Assembly: GCF_021213805.1 (NCBI RefSeq)
Contig: NZ_JAJQJI010000001.1
Span: 248,001-312,000 of the forward strand
Length of the DNA: 64,000 nucleotides
Source of the DNA: Mycobacterium sp. MYCO198283
GTDB taxonomy: Bacteria; Actinomycetota; Actinomycetes; Mycobacteriales; Mycobacteriaceae
Direction of reading: 5' to 3'
Within the stretch, counting starts at the first letter, position 1. Each line of letters begins with the position of its first letter. A program made the translations under genes and the position numbers. Under the pieces are notes generated by a model, which was given only the letters and a program-made list of their open reading frames with translations, had not been told where the DNA came from and did not search any database. Below are positions 1 to 8,625 of the stretch, one piece after another.

Positions 1-1590
1 GACGGGGATGCGTTGTCCTACACGGTGATCACGTCGCCGACGGGCGGGACGCTGGCCATCAACGGAGCCACCGGCGTGTACACCTACACGCCCACGGCGG
101 CCGCCCGCCAGCAGGCGGCGCAGACCCCGGGAGCCGACACCGACACCTTCGTGGTCCGGGTGGCCGACGCATCGGCCGGCACCTACGTGACGGTCACCGT
201 TCCGATCCTGGCGGCCGGCGCCACCACGTCGACGCCGTACCTGTCCTTCGACATGCCGGTGGGCCAGACCGACAAACTGGTGTTCGCACACTACGTTCCG
301 TGGTTCCCGCTGTCGTTCGACAACCTGCCGGCCAACCAGGACTACTACACGCTGCAGTACCTGTCGGTGAACGGCGAGAACGGCGCGCACGCGGCGTACG
401 GCGGCCTGCTGCGGGACCGGCCGCTGCCGCGGGATCCGGTGACCGGCGAGGACTGGCGGTACGTCGACATCCTCACCGAGGTCGGCCAGGCCAGGAGCGT
501 CGGTATCGACGGCTTCGCGGTGGACATCGTGCTGCCCGCCGCGCAGGACACGGTGATCCGGAATCTGCTTCGGGCAGCACAGAACACGCCCGGGTTCCAG
601 ATCCAGATCACGGCCGACATGTCGGGTCCGCTGGGCGGTATGACGGAGGCCGATTTCGCGGCGGCGATGGCGTCCTACCTCGCCTCCCCCGGTTCACAGC
701 GGCTCAGCGACGGCCGGGCGGTGCTCGGGGCGTTCCTCGCCGAACGCGAGTCGGCGACGTGGTGGAGCAACACGCTGGGCATCATGCGGGACACCTACGG
801 GCTCGACGTCGCCTTCGTCCCGACGTTCCTCAACGCCACCAACTACATCGACTCGTTCGCGCCCTTCAGCTACGGGTTCAGTGACTGGGGTGGCCGGAAC
901 CCGGCGTACACCGATCCCAACGCGACCGGTCCCGGCACGCAGGTCGACCACGCCAACGAGGCGCACGCCCTGGGCAAGGTGTGGATGCAGCCGATCTCCT
1001 TCCAGGACAACCGGCCCCGCGAAGGGATCTACGAGGAGTCGCAGGCCTCGGTGACCAACACCAACGCCTGGACGCTGGCGATCAACCAGGACGCGGAGTG
1101 GGCCATGCTGCTCACCTGGAACGACTACGCCGAGATGACCAACATGGCGCCGTCGGTGGAGCACGGCTACGACATGCTGGACATGCAGGCGTACTGGATC
1201 GCGAAGTACAAGTACGACGTCAACCCGACGGTCGTGCGCGACGCGGTGTACGTCGTCCACCGCAGCCAGCCCGCGGCGGCCGATCCCAGCTATCCGGAGA
1301 CGCTCGAGATGAGCATCCGGCCCGGCACGCCGGCGGCGGTCGACATCGTGGAGGTCGTCGTCTTCGCCACCGAGCCCTCGACGGTGGTCGCCACCATCGG
1401 CGGTGTCACCTCGTCGTGCTCGGTGGGCAGCGGTCGCAGCACCTGCACCTTCCCGCTGCAGGTCGGCGACGTCACCGTGGCGCTGGTGCGCAACGGCACG
1501 ACCACCACCCTGGTGAACTCGCCCTACACGGTGACCGCCACCCCGACCGTGCAGGATCTGCAGTACAACATCTCGGGCGGACTGCGCTGA
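1..1590 (+). CDS. Secreted GH71-like glycoside hydrolase, C-terminal part (5' end outside window)
   Basis: The frame is open at the left window edge, so only the last ~529 codons are seen. The first ~75 residues form an Ig/cadherin-like repeat (DGDALSYTV, then VYTYTP) of the kind found in mycobacterial surface proteins. The following ~350 residues look like glycoside hydrolase family 71 (alpha-1,3-glucanase-like): KLVFAHYVPWFP opens the barrel, with a DGFAVDIV strand and a late LLTWNDYAEM segment. A short beta-rich tail with two Cys (SSCSVG, RSTCTF) follows. Secretion is inferred from the Ig-like domain, since the signal peptide would lie upstream. Substrate is unproven; an alpha-glucan is a family-based guess. 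GH99-like is the alternative barrel family. Confidence 0.7.
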   Translation, partial: DGDALSYTVITSPTGGTLAINGATGVYTYTPTAAARQQAAQTPGADTDTFVVRVADASAGTYVTVTVPILAAGATTSTPYLSFDMPVGQTDKLVFAHYVPWFPLSFDNLPANQDYYTLQYLSVNGENGAHAAYGGLLRDRPLPRDPVTGEDWRYVDILTEVGQARSVGIDGFAVDIVLPAAQDTVIRNLLRAAQNTPGFQIQITADMSGPLGGMTEADFAAAMASYLASPGSQRLSDGRAVLGAFLAERESATWWSNTLGIMRDTYGLDVAFVPTFLNATNYIDSFAPFSYGFSDWGGRNPAYTDPNATGPGTQVDHANEAHALGKVWMQPISFQDNRPREGIYEESQASVTNTNAWTLAINQDAEWAMLLTWNDYAEMTNMAPSVEHGYDMLDMQAYWIAKYKYDVNPTVVRDAVYVVHRSQPAAADPSYPETLEMSIRPGTPAAVDIVEVVVFATEPSTVVATIGGVTSSCSVGSGRSTCTFPLQVGDVTVALVRNGTTTTLVNSPYTVTATPTVQDLQYNISGGLR

Positions 1591-1627
1591 CCACCCGGAG
1601 CGGGCCGTCCTGAACCGGGCGGCCCGC

Positions 1628-3340
1628 TCAGGGCCGGAGGGCCTGCGGTAAGCGGTGGTCGGCGGGCAGCACCAGCCGGCACGCCCCGCCGCTGCCGTGG
1701 TGGATGCGGTGGGTCGCGGGGACCAGCCGGTCGGCGGTCGAAAGTGGCTCTCCGGTACCGGGATTCGGCGCGAACCTCGGATACGAGCCGCCGGCGATCA
1801 GCACCCGGAGCCGGGTGCCGGCGCTGAACCGGTGCGCGATCGCGTCGAGTTCGACGGTGACGTGCCCGATGTGGCCGGCGGGACGCGACGCGAGCCGGCG
1901 GTAGCCGTCGCTGATGTTGGTCGAGCGGCCGTCGGCGGCCACGCTGCTCACCCGGACCAGGACGTCGACGTGCGGGTTGTCGGCCGAGTGCACCAATTCG
2001 ACACGCGGAGAACCGATCACGTAGAGGTCCTCGGTGAGCGGCGCACCGGTGAACGTGAGCACGTCGTGGCGATTCGCCAGCGCGGTGTCGTCGAGCTGGC
2101 CGCCCGCCGGCGACAGCAGCCGGCCGCCGACCGTGGGCGTCGGATCGCCGGGGTCGTAGGTGAACGACGACGGCGGTGCGTCCGCCGGCGGCGGCTCGTC
2201 GGCCAGCCGGCGATCGGGCTGCAGATACAGCACGCGGCTGGGCATGGCGGGTGGCCAGTGCGAGGTTCCCACCCAGCCGTGGCCGGTGACGAAGAGCCGC
2301 ACCGGATCCCGGCGCGGCGGCACCGCGCTGCGGGCATCGAGATGGGTGCCGAACCACTGCAGCGCCTCGGGGAGGAACGTCTTGGCTCCCATGCGCAGCA
2401 TCCTCGCGTGGGTCCAGGGTCCGATGGTCAACCCGACCGCCACACCGCGGTCGGCCAGCCGCGCGTACTGCTGCAGCGTCTGGTCGAGGAAGACGTCCTG
2501 CCAGCCGTTGATCAACAGGATCGGCACGTCGGCCCGGTCCATCGCGTCGCCGAAACGCTGTGCGTCCCAATAGGGGTCGTCCCGGTTGGAGTGGTCGAGC
2601 CACGACTCGTACCATTGCGCGCCGGTACCGAGCACGGCGCGGCCCGATGCGCGCAGCGGCAGCGGCGGGCCGGCGGGCGGCTCCTCGGCGTGGCCACGGC
2701 GCGGCACCAGCCCGCGAAGGCGGCGGACGAGCGGATCGCCCTGGTTGTGGTTGGCGACCCCGTTGCTCCACCCAAGGAAGTCGTCGACGGCGAAGGTGCC
2801 GGTGGCCCACGCGGCGCTGTAGTCGTGTGGGCCGGTGAGGACGACGGCGGCCTTCAGCTCGGCCGGCGGGTCCTGCAGCAGCGCCCACTGCGTGAGCCCC
2901 AGATAGGACATGCCGATGGTCGCGAGGCGTCCGGAGAACCACGGCTGGTCGCGAAGCCAGGCGACGGTGTCCTGGCCGTCCGCCGCCTCGTTGACCGCCG
3001 GTTCGAACACGCCGCCGCTGCCGTACGTGCCGCGCACGCTCTGCACCACGACGTGATAGCCGCGGGCCGCGAAGACCTGCCCGAAGAACAGCGGCAACGG
3101 GTATCCGCGGCCGTAGGGCGCCCGCAGCAGGATGCAGTCCGCCGGCCCGGCCACATCGGGGACGTAGCGATCCGCCAGCAACTCGACGCCGTCGCGCATC
3201 GGGATCCGCACACCGCGGCGTACCGCGTAGCGGTGGGTGATGGGCGGCAGCCGCAGCAGCCGGCGCAGCGCCCGGTCGGCGGCGCGCCTCGCCAGCGCGC
3301 CGGCACGTGGTTCGCCGACCTCATCGGTAGACGCGCTCAT
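1628..3340 (-). CDS. CocE/NonD family X-Pro dipeptidyl-peptidase-like serine hydrolase
   Basis: A 570-residue hydrolase of the CocE/NonD family, which cleaves esters or amides. The N-terminal alpha/beta-hydrolase core begins near residue 40 with IPMRDGVELLADRY. The nucleophile elbow GMSYLG holds the catalytic Ser, and VQSVRGTYGSGG is the family oxyanion-side segment. The last ~200 residues form the typical jelly-roll (PRVELVHSADNPHVDV). I chose the ATG at 3340; an upstream extension to 3445 is possible by frame but lacks family resemblance. It is transcribed divergently from the SGNH hydrolase at 3439. No signal peptide is seen, so it is probably cytoplasmic. The substrate cannot be told from sequence. 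Confidence 0.85.
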   Translation of the reverse strand: MSASTDEVGEPRAGALARRAADRALRRLLRLPPITHRYAVRRGVRIPMRDGVELLADRYVPDVAGPADCILLRAPYGRGYPLPLFFGQVFAARGYHVVVQSVRGTYGSGGVFEPAVNEAADGQDTVAWLRDQPWFSGRLATIGMSYLGLTQWALLQDPPAELKAAVVLTGPHDYSAAWATGTFAVDDFLGWSNGVANHNQGDPLVRRLRGLVPRRGHAEEPPAGPPLPLRASGRAVLGTGAQWYESWLDHSNRDDPYWDAQRFGDAMDRADVPILLINGWQDVFLDQTLQQYARLADRGVAVGLTIGPWTHARMLRMGAKTFLPEALQWFGTHLDARSAVPPRRDPVRLFVTGHGWVGTSHWPPAMPSRVLYLQPDRRLADEPPPADAPPSSFTYDPGDPTPTVGGRLLSPAGGQLDDTALANRHDVLTFTGAPLTEDLYVIGSPRVELVHSADNPHVDVLVRVSSVAADGRSTNISDGYRRLASRPAGHIGHVTVELDAIAHRFSAGTRLRVLIAGGSYPRFAPNPGTGEPLSTADRLVPATHRIHHGSGGACRLVLPADHRLPQALRP

Positions 3341-3438
3341 CGCCCCAGCGTAGAGGCGATCACCCGCGCGAATAGCCCGAATTGCGGTGCAGCGGCGCAG
3401 GTTCTGCGTAAGATCGGTCCGATTCCGTGAGGGGGGAC

Positions 3439-4227
3439 ATGGCACGTGGTGACGGGCGCGCCGGCGCGCCGAGTCGGCTGGTGACTCCGGAGACGTTCGT
3501 GGCAGCGGGCCGACGTCCGGGTGACGCCGAGGTGGTGGTGGTCGCCGGTGACAGCGTCGCCTACGGCAAGGTCAGCGGCGACTTCATCGCCATGGTCCGC
3601 GACGACCTGCCGCCGGGCAAATATGAATTCGTCAATGCGGGCGTGGGCGGTGAGCTCTCCTACAATCTGCTCGCGCGATTGGACGCCGTCATCGCGTGCC
3701 GTCCCGACGTCGTCGTCATCCTCATCGGCACCAACGATGCGGCCGCGCACATCAACAGCGCCTGGCGCGACCGTTACGTCAAGCGCCAGAACCTGCCCCG
3801 CACGCCGAGTCTCGAGTGGTTCCGCGAGAACGTGTCCGAGATCGTGCGGCGGCTGCAGCAGGAGACGTCCGCACGCATCGCGCTCATCGAGATCCCGCCC
3901 ATCGGCGAGGATCTGGGCAGCGCGTACAACCGGCACGTCAAGGAACACAACGCCGCGCTCCGCGCCATCGGTGAGACCGCCGGGGTCGAGGTCCTTCCGC
4001 TCTACGAGCGGCTCGTGGCCGCCATCCCGCCCGGCCACAAGCCGCCCCGATTCACCGGACAGTCGCACCCGATGCTCACCGCCGCACTCGCCCACCGCTT
4101 CCTGCGCCGCAGCTTCGATCGGATCTCCGACCGACGGGGGTTCGCGGTGCTCACCGACAACATCCACCTGAATGAGCGGGCGGCGCGGCAGGTCGCCACC
4201 CTGGTCGAGGAGTTCCTCCGGCGCTAG
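3439..4227 (+). CDS. SGNH/GDSL-type esterase
   Basis: 262 residues with the SGNH hydrolase blocks in order: block I as GDSVAYG (Ser nucleophile), block II Gly in GVGGELS, block III as IGTNDA (Asn) and block V as DNIHLN (Asp-x-x-His). These enzymes hydrolyse esters of lipids or sugars. The ATG at 3439 is preferred over the in-frame GTG at 3427 because a strong AGGGGGG ribosome site sits at 3430-3436. There is no obvious signal peptide. It is followed after 49 nt by a cutinase gene, so a small group of esterases sits here. Substrate unknown. Confidence 0.85.
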   Translation: MARGDGRAGAPSRLVTPETFVAAGRRPGDAEVVVVAGDSVAYGKVSGDFIAMVRDDLPPGKYEFVNAGVGGELSYNLLARLDAVIACRPDVVVILIGTNDAAAHINSAWRDRYVKRQNLPRTPSLEWFRENVSEIVRRLQQETSARIALIEIPPIGEDLGSAYNRHVKEHNAALRAIGETAGVEVLPLYERLVAAIPPGHKPPRFTGQSHPMLTAALAHRFLRRSFDRISDRRGFAVLTDNIHLNERAARQVATLVEEFLRR

Positions 4228-4276
4228 CCTGCGCCGGCCTTGGCTGGGGACGGCGCCGGTGTGTCACCATCGAGTT

Positions 4277-4936
4277 ATGAGCTTCGGTCGCATCGCGCGT
4301 GGAGTGTCCGCTGTTCTTCTCGTCGCCCTCGGGCTGCTGACGCCGGGGTGGTCCCACGGGACCGCCTCGGCGGCACCGTGTTCGGACGTCGAGGTGATCT
4401 TCGCTCGTGGCAGCTTCGAGGAGCCCGGCCTCGGGCCCACGGGCCAGAAGTTCGTCGACGCGCTGCGGGGCCGGCTCGGCGGCAGGTCGGTCGACGTGTA
4501 CGCCGTGAGGTATCCGGCGAGCGGCGACATCAAGGGCTCGCCGCCGGCCGGGGCCGCCGACATGTCCGCCCGCGTGAATTCCGTGGCGGCGCGCTGCCCC
4601 GGCACCCGGCAAGTGCTCGGGGGCTACTCCCAGGGCGCCGGCGTGGTCGATCTGGTCACCGGCGTGCCGGTGCTCGACCTGCCGCTCACGCCGCTGCCGC
4701 CGCAGTCCGCCGACAAGGTCGCCGCGATCGCGGTGTTCGGCAATCCGTCCATCAGCATGGGCGCGGGCCCCATCACCACGGCGAGTCCCGCCTTTGGGGG
4801 CCGCACCATCGACGTGTGCATCCCGCTGGATCCGATCTGCACTCCCGGCGGGCTCGGTTTCTCGATCGCTCACAGCCTCTACGCCGACTACGGGGCGGTC
4901 GATCAGGCGGCGGACTTCGTCGCCGCCCGCATCTAG
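4277..4936 (+). CDS. Secreted cutinase-like serine esterase (Culp family)
   Basis: A 219-residue cutinase-family protein. An N-terminal signal peptide (RGVSAVLLVALGLL, cleavage near ASAAP) directs export. The mature part starts APCSDVEVIFARGSFEEPG, the usual mycobacterial Culp opening. The catalytic triad is visible: Ser in GGYSQGAG, Asp in CIPLDPIC between paired cysteines, and His in AHSLYADYG. Mycobacterial Culps act on lipid esters in the cell envelope or outside the cell. Start chosen at ATG 4277, because the frame extends upstream to 4172 without any signal-peptide character. Length is normal for the family. Confidence 0.92.
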   Translation: MSFGRIARGVSAVLLVALGLLTPGWSHGTASAAPCSDVEVIFARGSFEEPGLGPTGQKFVDALRGRLGGRSVDVYAVRYPASGDIKGSPPAGAADMSARVNSVAARCPGTRQVLGGYSQGAGVVDLVTGVPVLDLPLTPLPPQSADKVAAIAVFGNPSISMGAGPITTASPAFGGRTIDVCIPLDPICTPGGLGFSIAHSLYADYGAVDQAADFVAARI

Positions 4937-5030
4937 GGGGCTGTCGGCGCCGGCCGGCTCCCGGGTGTCGGCGGGTTATCGACGCGGTCGACGGGGGTAC
5001 GCGACGGACAACGACGACCGAGGAGACGGC

Positions 5031-5285
5031 ATGGCTATCTGCGACACCTGCGGCAACGACTACGACAAAGCCTTCACGGTCACGTGGGGCGACGACAAGT
5101 CAGCGACGTTCGACAGCATCGAGTGCGCGGCCGTCGCCATCGCGCCCGAGTGCGCGCACTGCGGCGTTCGCATCCTGGGCCACGGCGTCGAGGACGAGAA
5201 CGCGATCTACTGCTGCGCCCACTGCGCGCGCAAGGCGAGCAACGCCGACATCAACGACCGGTATCCGGTGCCCGCGGGGGCCTGA
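5031..5285 (+). CDS. Small Cys-rich zinc-ribbon / prokaryotic metallothionein-like protein
   Basis: 84 residues with clustered cysteines: CDTC at the N terminus, then IECAAVAIAPECAHC and YCCAHC. This matches a small mycobacterial family usually labelled prokaryotic metallothionein, and probably binds zinc or another thiophilic metal. Start ATG 5031 has an AGGAG site at 5021-5025. It stands alone between a cutinase gene and the convergent GXWXG gene. Metal binding is inferred from the cysteine spacing only. Confidence 0.75.
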   Translation: MAICDTCGNDYDKAFTVTWGDDKSATFDSIECAAVAIAPECAHCGVRILGHGVEDENAIYCCAHCARKASNADINDRYPVPAGA

Positions 5286-5312
5286 ACGCCGTAGCGGGAC
5301 GGGTTCGCGCCG

Positions 5313-5873
5313 TCAGCTGCCGGCGGCGGTCAGCGAATCGTCGCGCTCCAGCACGAAGAAGTACGGCCGCGTCGATCCGCGGAGATCCATTGCGCCGAGG
5401 ACGCGGTCGCCGTCGATGCGGCGGAACACGTCGTTGATCGGCAGCTGGTCGTAGATCATGGTCGCCGTGTCCACGCCGCGATAGCGGGTGGTGCGCAGCC
5501 GCCCTTTCGGTGCCCGGGTGCGCAGCACCGGCCGGACGGCGTTGATGGCGCCGCGCAGCCGAAGGCGCTTCAGCTGCGGCACCCGCGTGGCGACCCCCAT
5601 GCCGCCGAACACCCGGATGGGGTCGACCGCCCACAGCGACGTTCCGCCGCGGCTCGGGAACAGCAGCGGGTGAACGGTTTCGGCGTCGACGAACTGTTTG
5701 CCCCACCACCCGCTGGCCGCCAGGATCCCGTCCAGCGGGTGGCCGGTCGGCAGTTCGGCGCCGTGCCAGGTTCCGATCATCTCGTCGGCCGACACCGCCG
5801 GGGCAGCATCGAAGACCGCCAGCGCCTCGTCCGCGGTTCGGGGGACCGTCGGAAACACATCGGTGAGCGACAC
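5313..5873 (-). CDS. GXWXG and DUF4334 domain protein
   Basis: About 186 residues. The N-terminal half carries the GXWXG motif (IGTWHGAELPTGH) and the C-terminal half looks like DUF4334 (MIYDQLPINDVFRRID, then MDLRG and PYFFVLERD). No biochemical role is established for this pairing as far as I know. A GTG at 5873 (VSLTDVFP) was chosen because homologous-looking sequence begins there; a TTG at 5918 would add 15 residues. It is transcribed towards the metallothionein-like gene with a 27-nt gap, and away from the YchJ-like gene. Confidence 0.7.
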   Translation of the reverse strand: MSLTDVFPTVPRTADEALAVFDAAPAVSADEMIGTWHGAELPTGHPLDGILAASGWWGKQFVDAETVHPLLFPSRGGTSLWAVDPIRVFGGMGVATRVPQLKRLRLRGAINAVRPVLRTRAPKGRLRTTRYRGVDTATMIYDQLPINDVFRRIDGDRVLGAMDLRGSTRPYFFVLERDDSLTAAGS

Positions 5874-5925
5874 GGCACCACGGTACTTGACGGGTGTCAA
5901 ATGGGTCGACAGGCACAATTTCGGA

Positions 5926-6234
5926 ATGCCCGTCGACGCCTCATGCCCCTGCGGCAGTGGTCAGTCGTTCGGCCGCTGCTGCCGGCCGCTGCATGCGGGC
6001 GAGCGCCAGGCCGCGACCGCGGAGGAATTGATGCGCTCGCGGTACGGCGCATACGCCGTCGGCGACCTCGACCATGTGTGGCGGACGTGGCACCCCCGCA
6101 CGAGGCCGGACCGGTTGCTACCCGACGCCGGTGTGGAGTGGATGGGCCTGCAGATCGTCGACGTCGCCGCCGGCCAGGTCGGGGACGCGACCGGTGCTAC
6201 CAGGGTGCGACAGCCCAGTCAGCCGGTCAGATAG
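5926..6234 (+). pseudogene. C-terminally shortened YchJ-like (UPF0225) SEC-C protein
   Basis: 102 codons starting at ATG 5926. Residues 6-20 give the SEC-C zinc motif (CPCGSGQSFGRCC), followed by the YchJ core (AEELMRSRYGAYAVGDLDHVWRTWHP and EWMGLQIVD, read in parts). Intact YchJ proteins continue for about 25-30 more residues with a strand that follows this point. Here the frame runs into RVRQPSQPVR and stops at 6234, inside the 3' end of the convergent tetR gene. I therefore read it as a 3'-truncated copy. It might still fold as a zinc-binding fragment. Confidence 0.6.
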
Positions 6235-6758
6235 CGCTGCACCGTCGGCCCGATCCACGACACGATTTCGTCGCGGCTCATCGCGACGACCGGCGGGAGT
6301 TCGAGGACGTAGCGGCACAGCGCGAGGCCGAGGATCTGCGTAGCGATCAGACCTGCGCGGCGTTCGGGCTCGCCGGGCGCTGCGCCGGCGACCGCCGGCA
6401 GCAGCTGCTGGGCAAAGATCTCCTGCATGCGCTGCGCCACCGCGGGGTTGGTGGTGCTCGACCGCAACAGGACCACCAGCGCCTCGTCGTCCTCCCATTG
6501 GGCGAAGAAGTGGCCCACCATGGCCGCGCCGAGGTCGTCGGCGCCTACACCGGCCACGTCGGGAAGCTGGAGGTCGAACTCCGCGGCCGCGGCGAACAGC
6601 TGCTCCTTGCTGCCGAAGTAACGCATCACCATCGACGGATCGATGCGGGCGTCGGCGGCGATCGCCCTGATGGTTGCCGCGTCATAGCCGGCTGCGGCGA
6701 AGCGGTCGCGCGCCGCCCGCAGGATGTCCGACTTGGTCTGCTCCGACGATCGCCTCAT
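6219..6758 (-). CDS. TetR-family transcriptional repressor
   Basis: 179 residues. The N-terminal helix-turn-helix reads SDILRAARDRFAAAGYD, TIRAIAADARIDPSMVMRYFGSKEQL, a classical TetR DNA-binding domain. The remaining ~125 residues are the helical ligand and dimer domain. ATG 6758 is used; its start region overlaps a half-site of the palindrome found at 6818-6837. It is divergent from the FAD monooxygenase at 6861, so it very likely represses that gene and itself. The inducer is unknown but may be an aromatic substrate of the monooxygenase. Its 3' end overlaps the shortened YchJ-like frame by 16 nt. Confidence 0.88.
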   Translation of the reverse strand: MRRSSEQTKSDILRAARDRFAAAGYDAATIRAIAADARIDPSMVMRYFGSKEQLFAAAAEFDLQLPDVAGVGADDLGAAMVGHFFAQWEDDEALVVLLRSSTTNPAVAQRMQEIFAQQLLPAVAGAAPGEPERRAGLIATQILGLALCRYVLELPPVVAMSRDEIVSWIGPTVQRYLTG

Positions 6759-6817
6759 GCCAACAACCGTAGGCCAACGCCTGTTGACTTCGCGTGGCTC
6801 GCCGGGCAAGCTGGACG

Positions 6818-6837
6818 ATGCCAACAGTTGTTGGCAT
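6818..6837. promoter_or_regulatory. Palindromic TetR operator
   Basis: The sequence ATGCCAACAGTTGTTGGCAT is a perfect inverted repeat of two 9-base arms around a 2-base centre, lying 24 nt before the monooxygenase start and 60 nt before the tetR start. A second copy of one arm (ATGCCAACA) covers the tetR start codon at 6757-6765. A weaker CAAC/GTTG pair lies at 6774-6786. Confidence 0.85.
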
Positions 6838-6860
6838 AGCTGAGCAGCCGAGGAGGCGCC

Positions 6861-7997
6861 ATGTACGACACCGATGTGCTCGTGGTGGGAGCCGGCCCGA
6901 CCGGCCTCACCGTGGCGGCGGCGCTCGCTGCTCGCGGCCGGGCGGTCGTCGTCGTCGACCAGCAGACGGCCGGCGCCAACACCTCCCGGGCGGCGGCGAT
7001 CAACGCGCGCACGCTGGAGGTTCTCGACGACCTCGACGTGTCCCGGCGACTAGTCACGCAGGGCCGGCCGTTGCCGCGCTTCTCGATCCGCGACCACCGC
7101 CGGACACTGATGACACTGGACTTCAGTGTGCTGCCCACCTCGTTCCCCTACACCTTGGGCATTCCGCAGTCGGTCACCGAAGCGTTGCTGCACGAGCGCC
7201 TCGTGGAGCTCGGCGGCGGCTTGTCGCGGCCGCGGACGGTCCGCACGGTGGCGCAGGACGCAGCGGGTGCGACGGCGACATTCGACGACGGCGACCGGCT
7301 GCGGGCGCGCTACGTCGTCGGGGCCGACGGCATGCACAGCCGGGTCCGCGACCAGGCCGGCATCGGATTCGGCGGCGGCGCGTACGCCGAATCGTTCGTG
7401 CTCGCCGACGTTCGACTGACCGGCGATGCGCCCGCCGACGAAGTGATCCTGTTCTGGGCCAGGGCGGGGCTCACGGTGCTGGCGCCGTTGCCCGACGGGG
7501 TGCACCGCGTGGTCGCGCCGGTGCCGGACGCCCCGGAGCAGGTATCGGCCGGGTTCGTGCAGGCCCTGCTCGATGAACGCGGCCTCGGCGCCGGGCGGCT
7601 GGTCGTCACCGAGGTCGTGTGGAGCTCCCGGTTCCGCATTCACCACCGCGTCGCCGACACCTATCGCGCGGGGCGGCTGCTGCTGGCCGGCGACGCTGCG
7701 CACGTGCACAGCCCGGCGGGCGGGCAGGGCATGAACCTCGGCATCCAGGACGCCGTCGTCCTCGCGGAGGCACTCGCCGCCGCCCTCGGCGGCGACGAGA
7801 CGCTGCTCGACATCTACAGCGCCGCACGGCGTCCCGTCGCGCAGCAGGTGGTGTCGCTGACCGACCGGCTGACGCGGCTGGCCACGCTGCCGGCGGCGGC
7901 GCGGCCGGTTCGCAACCTGCTGATCGGGGTCGCCGGGCATTCGCCGCGGGTCCGGCGCACCCTGACCTGGCGCCTCTCGGGCCTGGTGTACCGCTGA
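6861..7997 (+). CDS. FAD-dependent aromatic monooxygenase (PheA/TfdB, class A flavoprotein)
   Basis: 378 residues of the para-hydroxybenzoate hydroxylase superfamily. The dinucleotide fold VLVVGAGPTGLTVA is at the N terminus, the middle motif YVVGADGMHSRVR follows, and the FAD ribityl motif RLLLAGDAAHVHSPAGGQGMNLGIQDA (seen in parts) is near residue 285. These enzymes hydroxylate aromatic or polyketide-like substrates with NAD(P)H and oxygen. It lacks the ~150-residue thioredoxin-like tail of TfdB proteins. The start ATG 6861 has AGGAGG at 6851-6856. The divergent TetR and operator imply substrate-inducible expression. Substrate unknown. Confidence 0.88.
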   Translation: MYDTDVLVVGAGPTGLTVAAALAARGRAVVVVDQQTAGANTSRAAAINARTLEVLDDLDVSRRLVTQGRPLPRFSIRDHRRTLMTLDFSVLPTSFPYTLGIPQSVTEALLHERLVELGGGLSRPRTVRTVAQDAAGATATFDDGDRLRARYVVGADGMHSRVRDQAGIGFGGGAYAESFVLADVRLTGDAPADEVILFWARAGLTVLAPLPDGVHRVVAPVPDAPEQVSAGFVQALLDERGLGAGRLVVTEVVWSSRFRIHHRVADTYRAGRLLLAGDAAHVHSPAGGQGMNLGIQDAVVLAEALAAALGGDETLLDIYSAARRPVAQQVVSLTDRLTRLATLPAAARPVRNLLIGVAGHSPRVRRTLTWRLSGLVYR

Positions 7998-8008
7998 CCT
8001 GAACGACG

Positions 8009-8039
8009 AAGGGGCACCCCGATTTCCGGGATGCCCCTT
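8009..8039. terminator. Stem-loop between convergent genes
   Basis: An inverted repeat pairs AAGGGGCACCCC (8009-8020) with GGGATGCCCCTT (8028-8039) around a 7-base loop, with one mismatch. It lies between the stop of the monooxygenase gene and the stop of the convergent small secreted protein gene. No long T run follows, as is usual in mycobacteria. Confidence 0.7.
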
Positions 8040-8054
8040 GGTCGTGTGTGGGTG

Positions 8055-8354
8055 CTACTTGACGACGACGTACACCGACTTGGCGACGACTCGCTGCACG
8101 CGGCGCTCGTGGACCGAATCCCACACCGACTCCACCACGTCGTGGCCCGCGCGCACCGAGGCGACCGACGCCTGATCCAACGGCACACCGTTGGGATTCT
8201 CGACGTACACCTGGTAGCCGTCGGCCTGCAGCTCGCTGATCGTCTCCTGGGCCGAGCCCGCACCCGCGGGCGCCGCCACCGCCGGCGCGGCCAACCCGAT
8301 CACGGCGGCCGCCAGTCCGCTGGCAACGACAGTGGCAAACCCGAACTTCCTCAT
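8055..8354 (-). CDS. Small secreted mycobacterial protein (paralogue of the gene at 51911)
   Basis: 99 residues: a signal peptide (VVASGLAAAVIGLAAPAVAAPA) then a ~70-residue mature domain beginning AQETISELQADGYQVYVEN and ending VVAKSVYVVVK. The gene at 51911-52198 encodes the same pattern (AAETIASLRDQGYSVNIDR ... VVVISKTIQVSLAC), so the two are paralogues. No function is known to me. ATG 8354 has a GGGAAG ribosome site just upstream. No cysteines in the mature part, unlike the paralogue, which has two. Confidence 0.75.
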   Translation of the reverse strand: MRKFGFATVVASGLAAAVIGLAAPAVAAPAGAGSAQETISELQADGYQVYVENPNGVPLDQASVASVRAGHDVVESVWDSVHERRVQRVVAKSVYVVVK

Positions 8355-8625
8355 GACACTTCCCGCTTCCTCTTCTCGTCGTCGAGCCGTGGAGCACATC
8401 ACGCGGTGGCGACTGGTTCTGCTTGGACCGCTTACTGATCGGTCTGACCTGTTGAACCGGCAGGTCGCCGCCATTCATCCCGGTGGCAGAAATTGAACGC
8501 TTCGTGGCAGGAAAAAATCGGTTGCGAACCGTCGTGAGTGCTACGCGGCCCGCGGGCCAACCGTCATCAAAGCGGATCCGAGCTCCTCAGACCGCGGCCG
8601 TCGACACCGTACTCCGGCGCCCTCT

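Noticed and set aside
300-884. Long open frames antisense or out of frame within the glycosidase, mfd, pmt and many other genes
   Set aside because: They are arginine- and alanine-rich shadows caused by high GC, with no family motifs, and the real genes in the other frames have clear domains.
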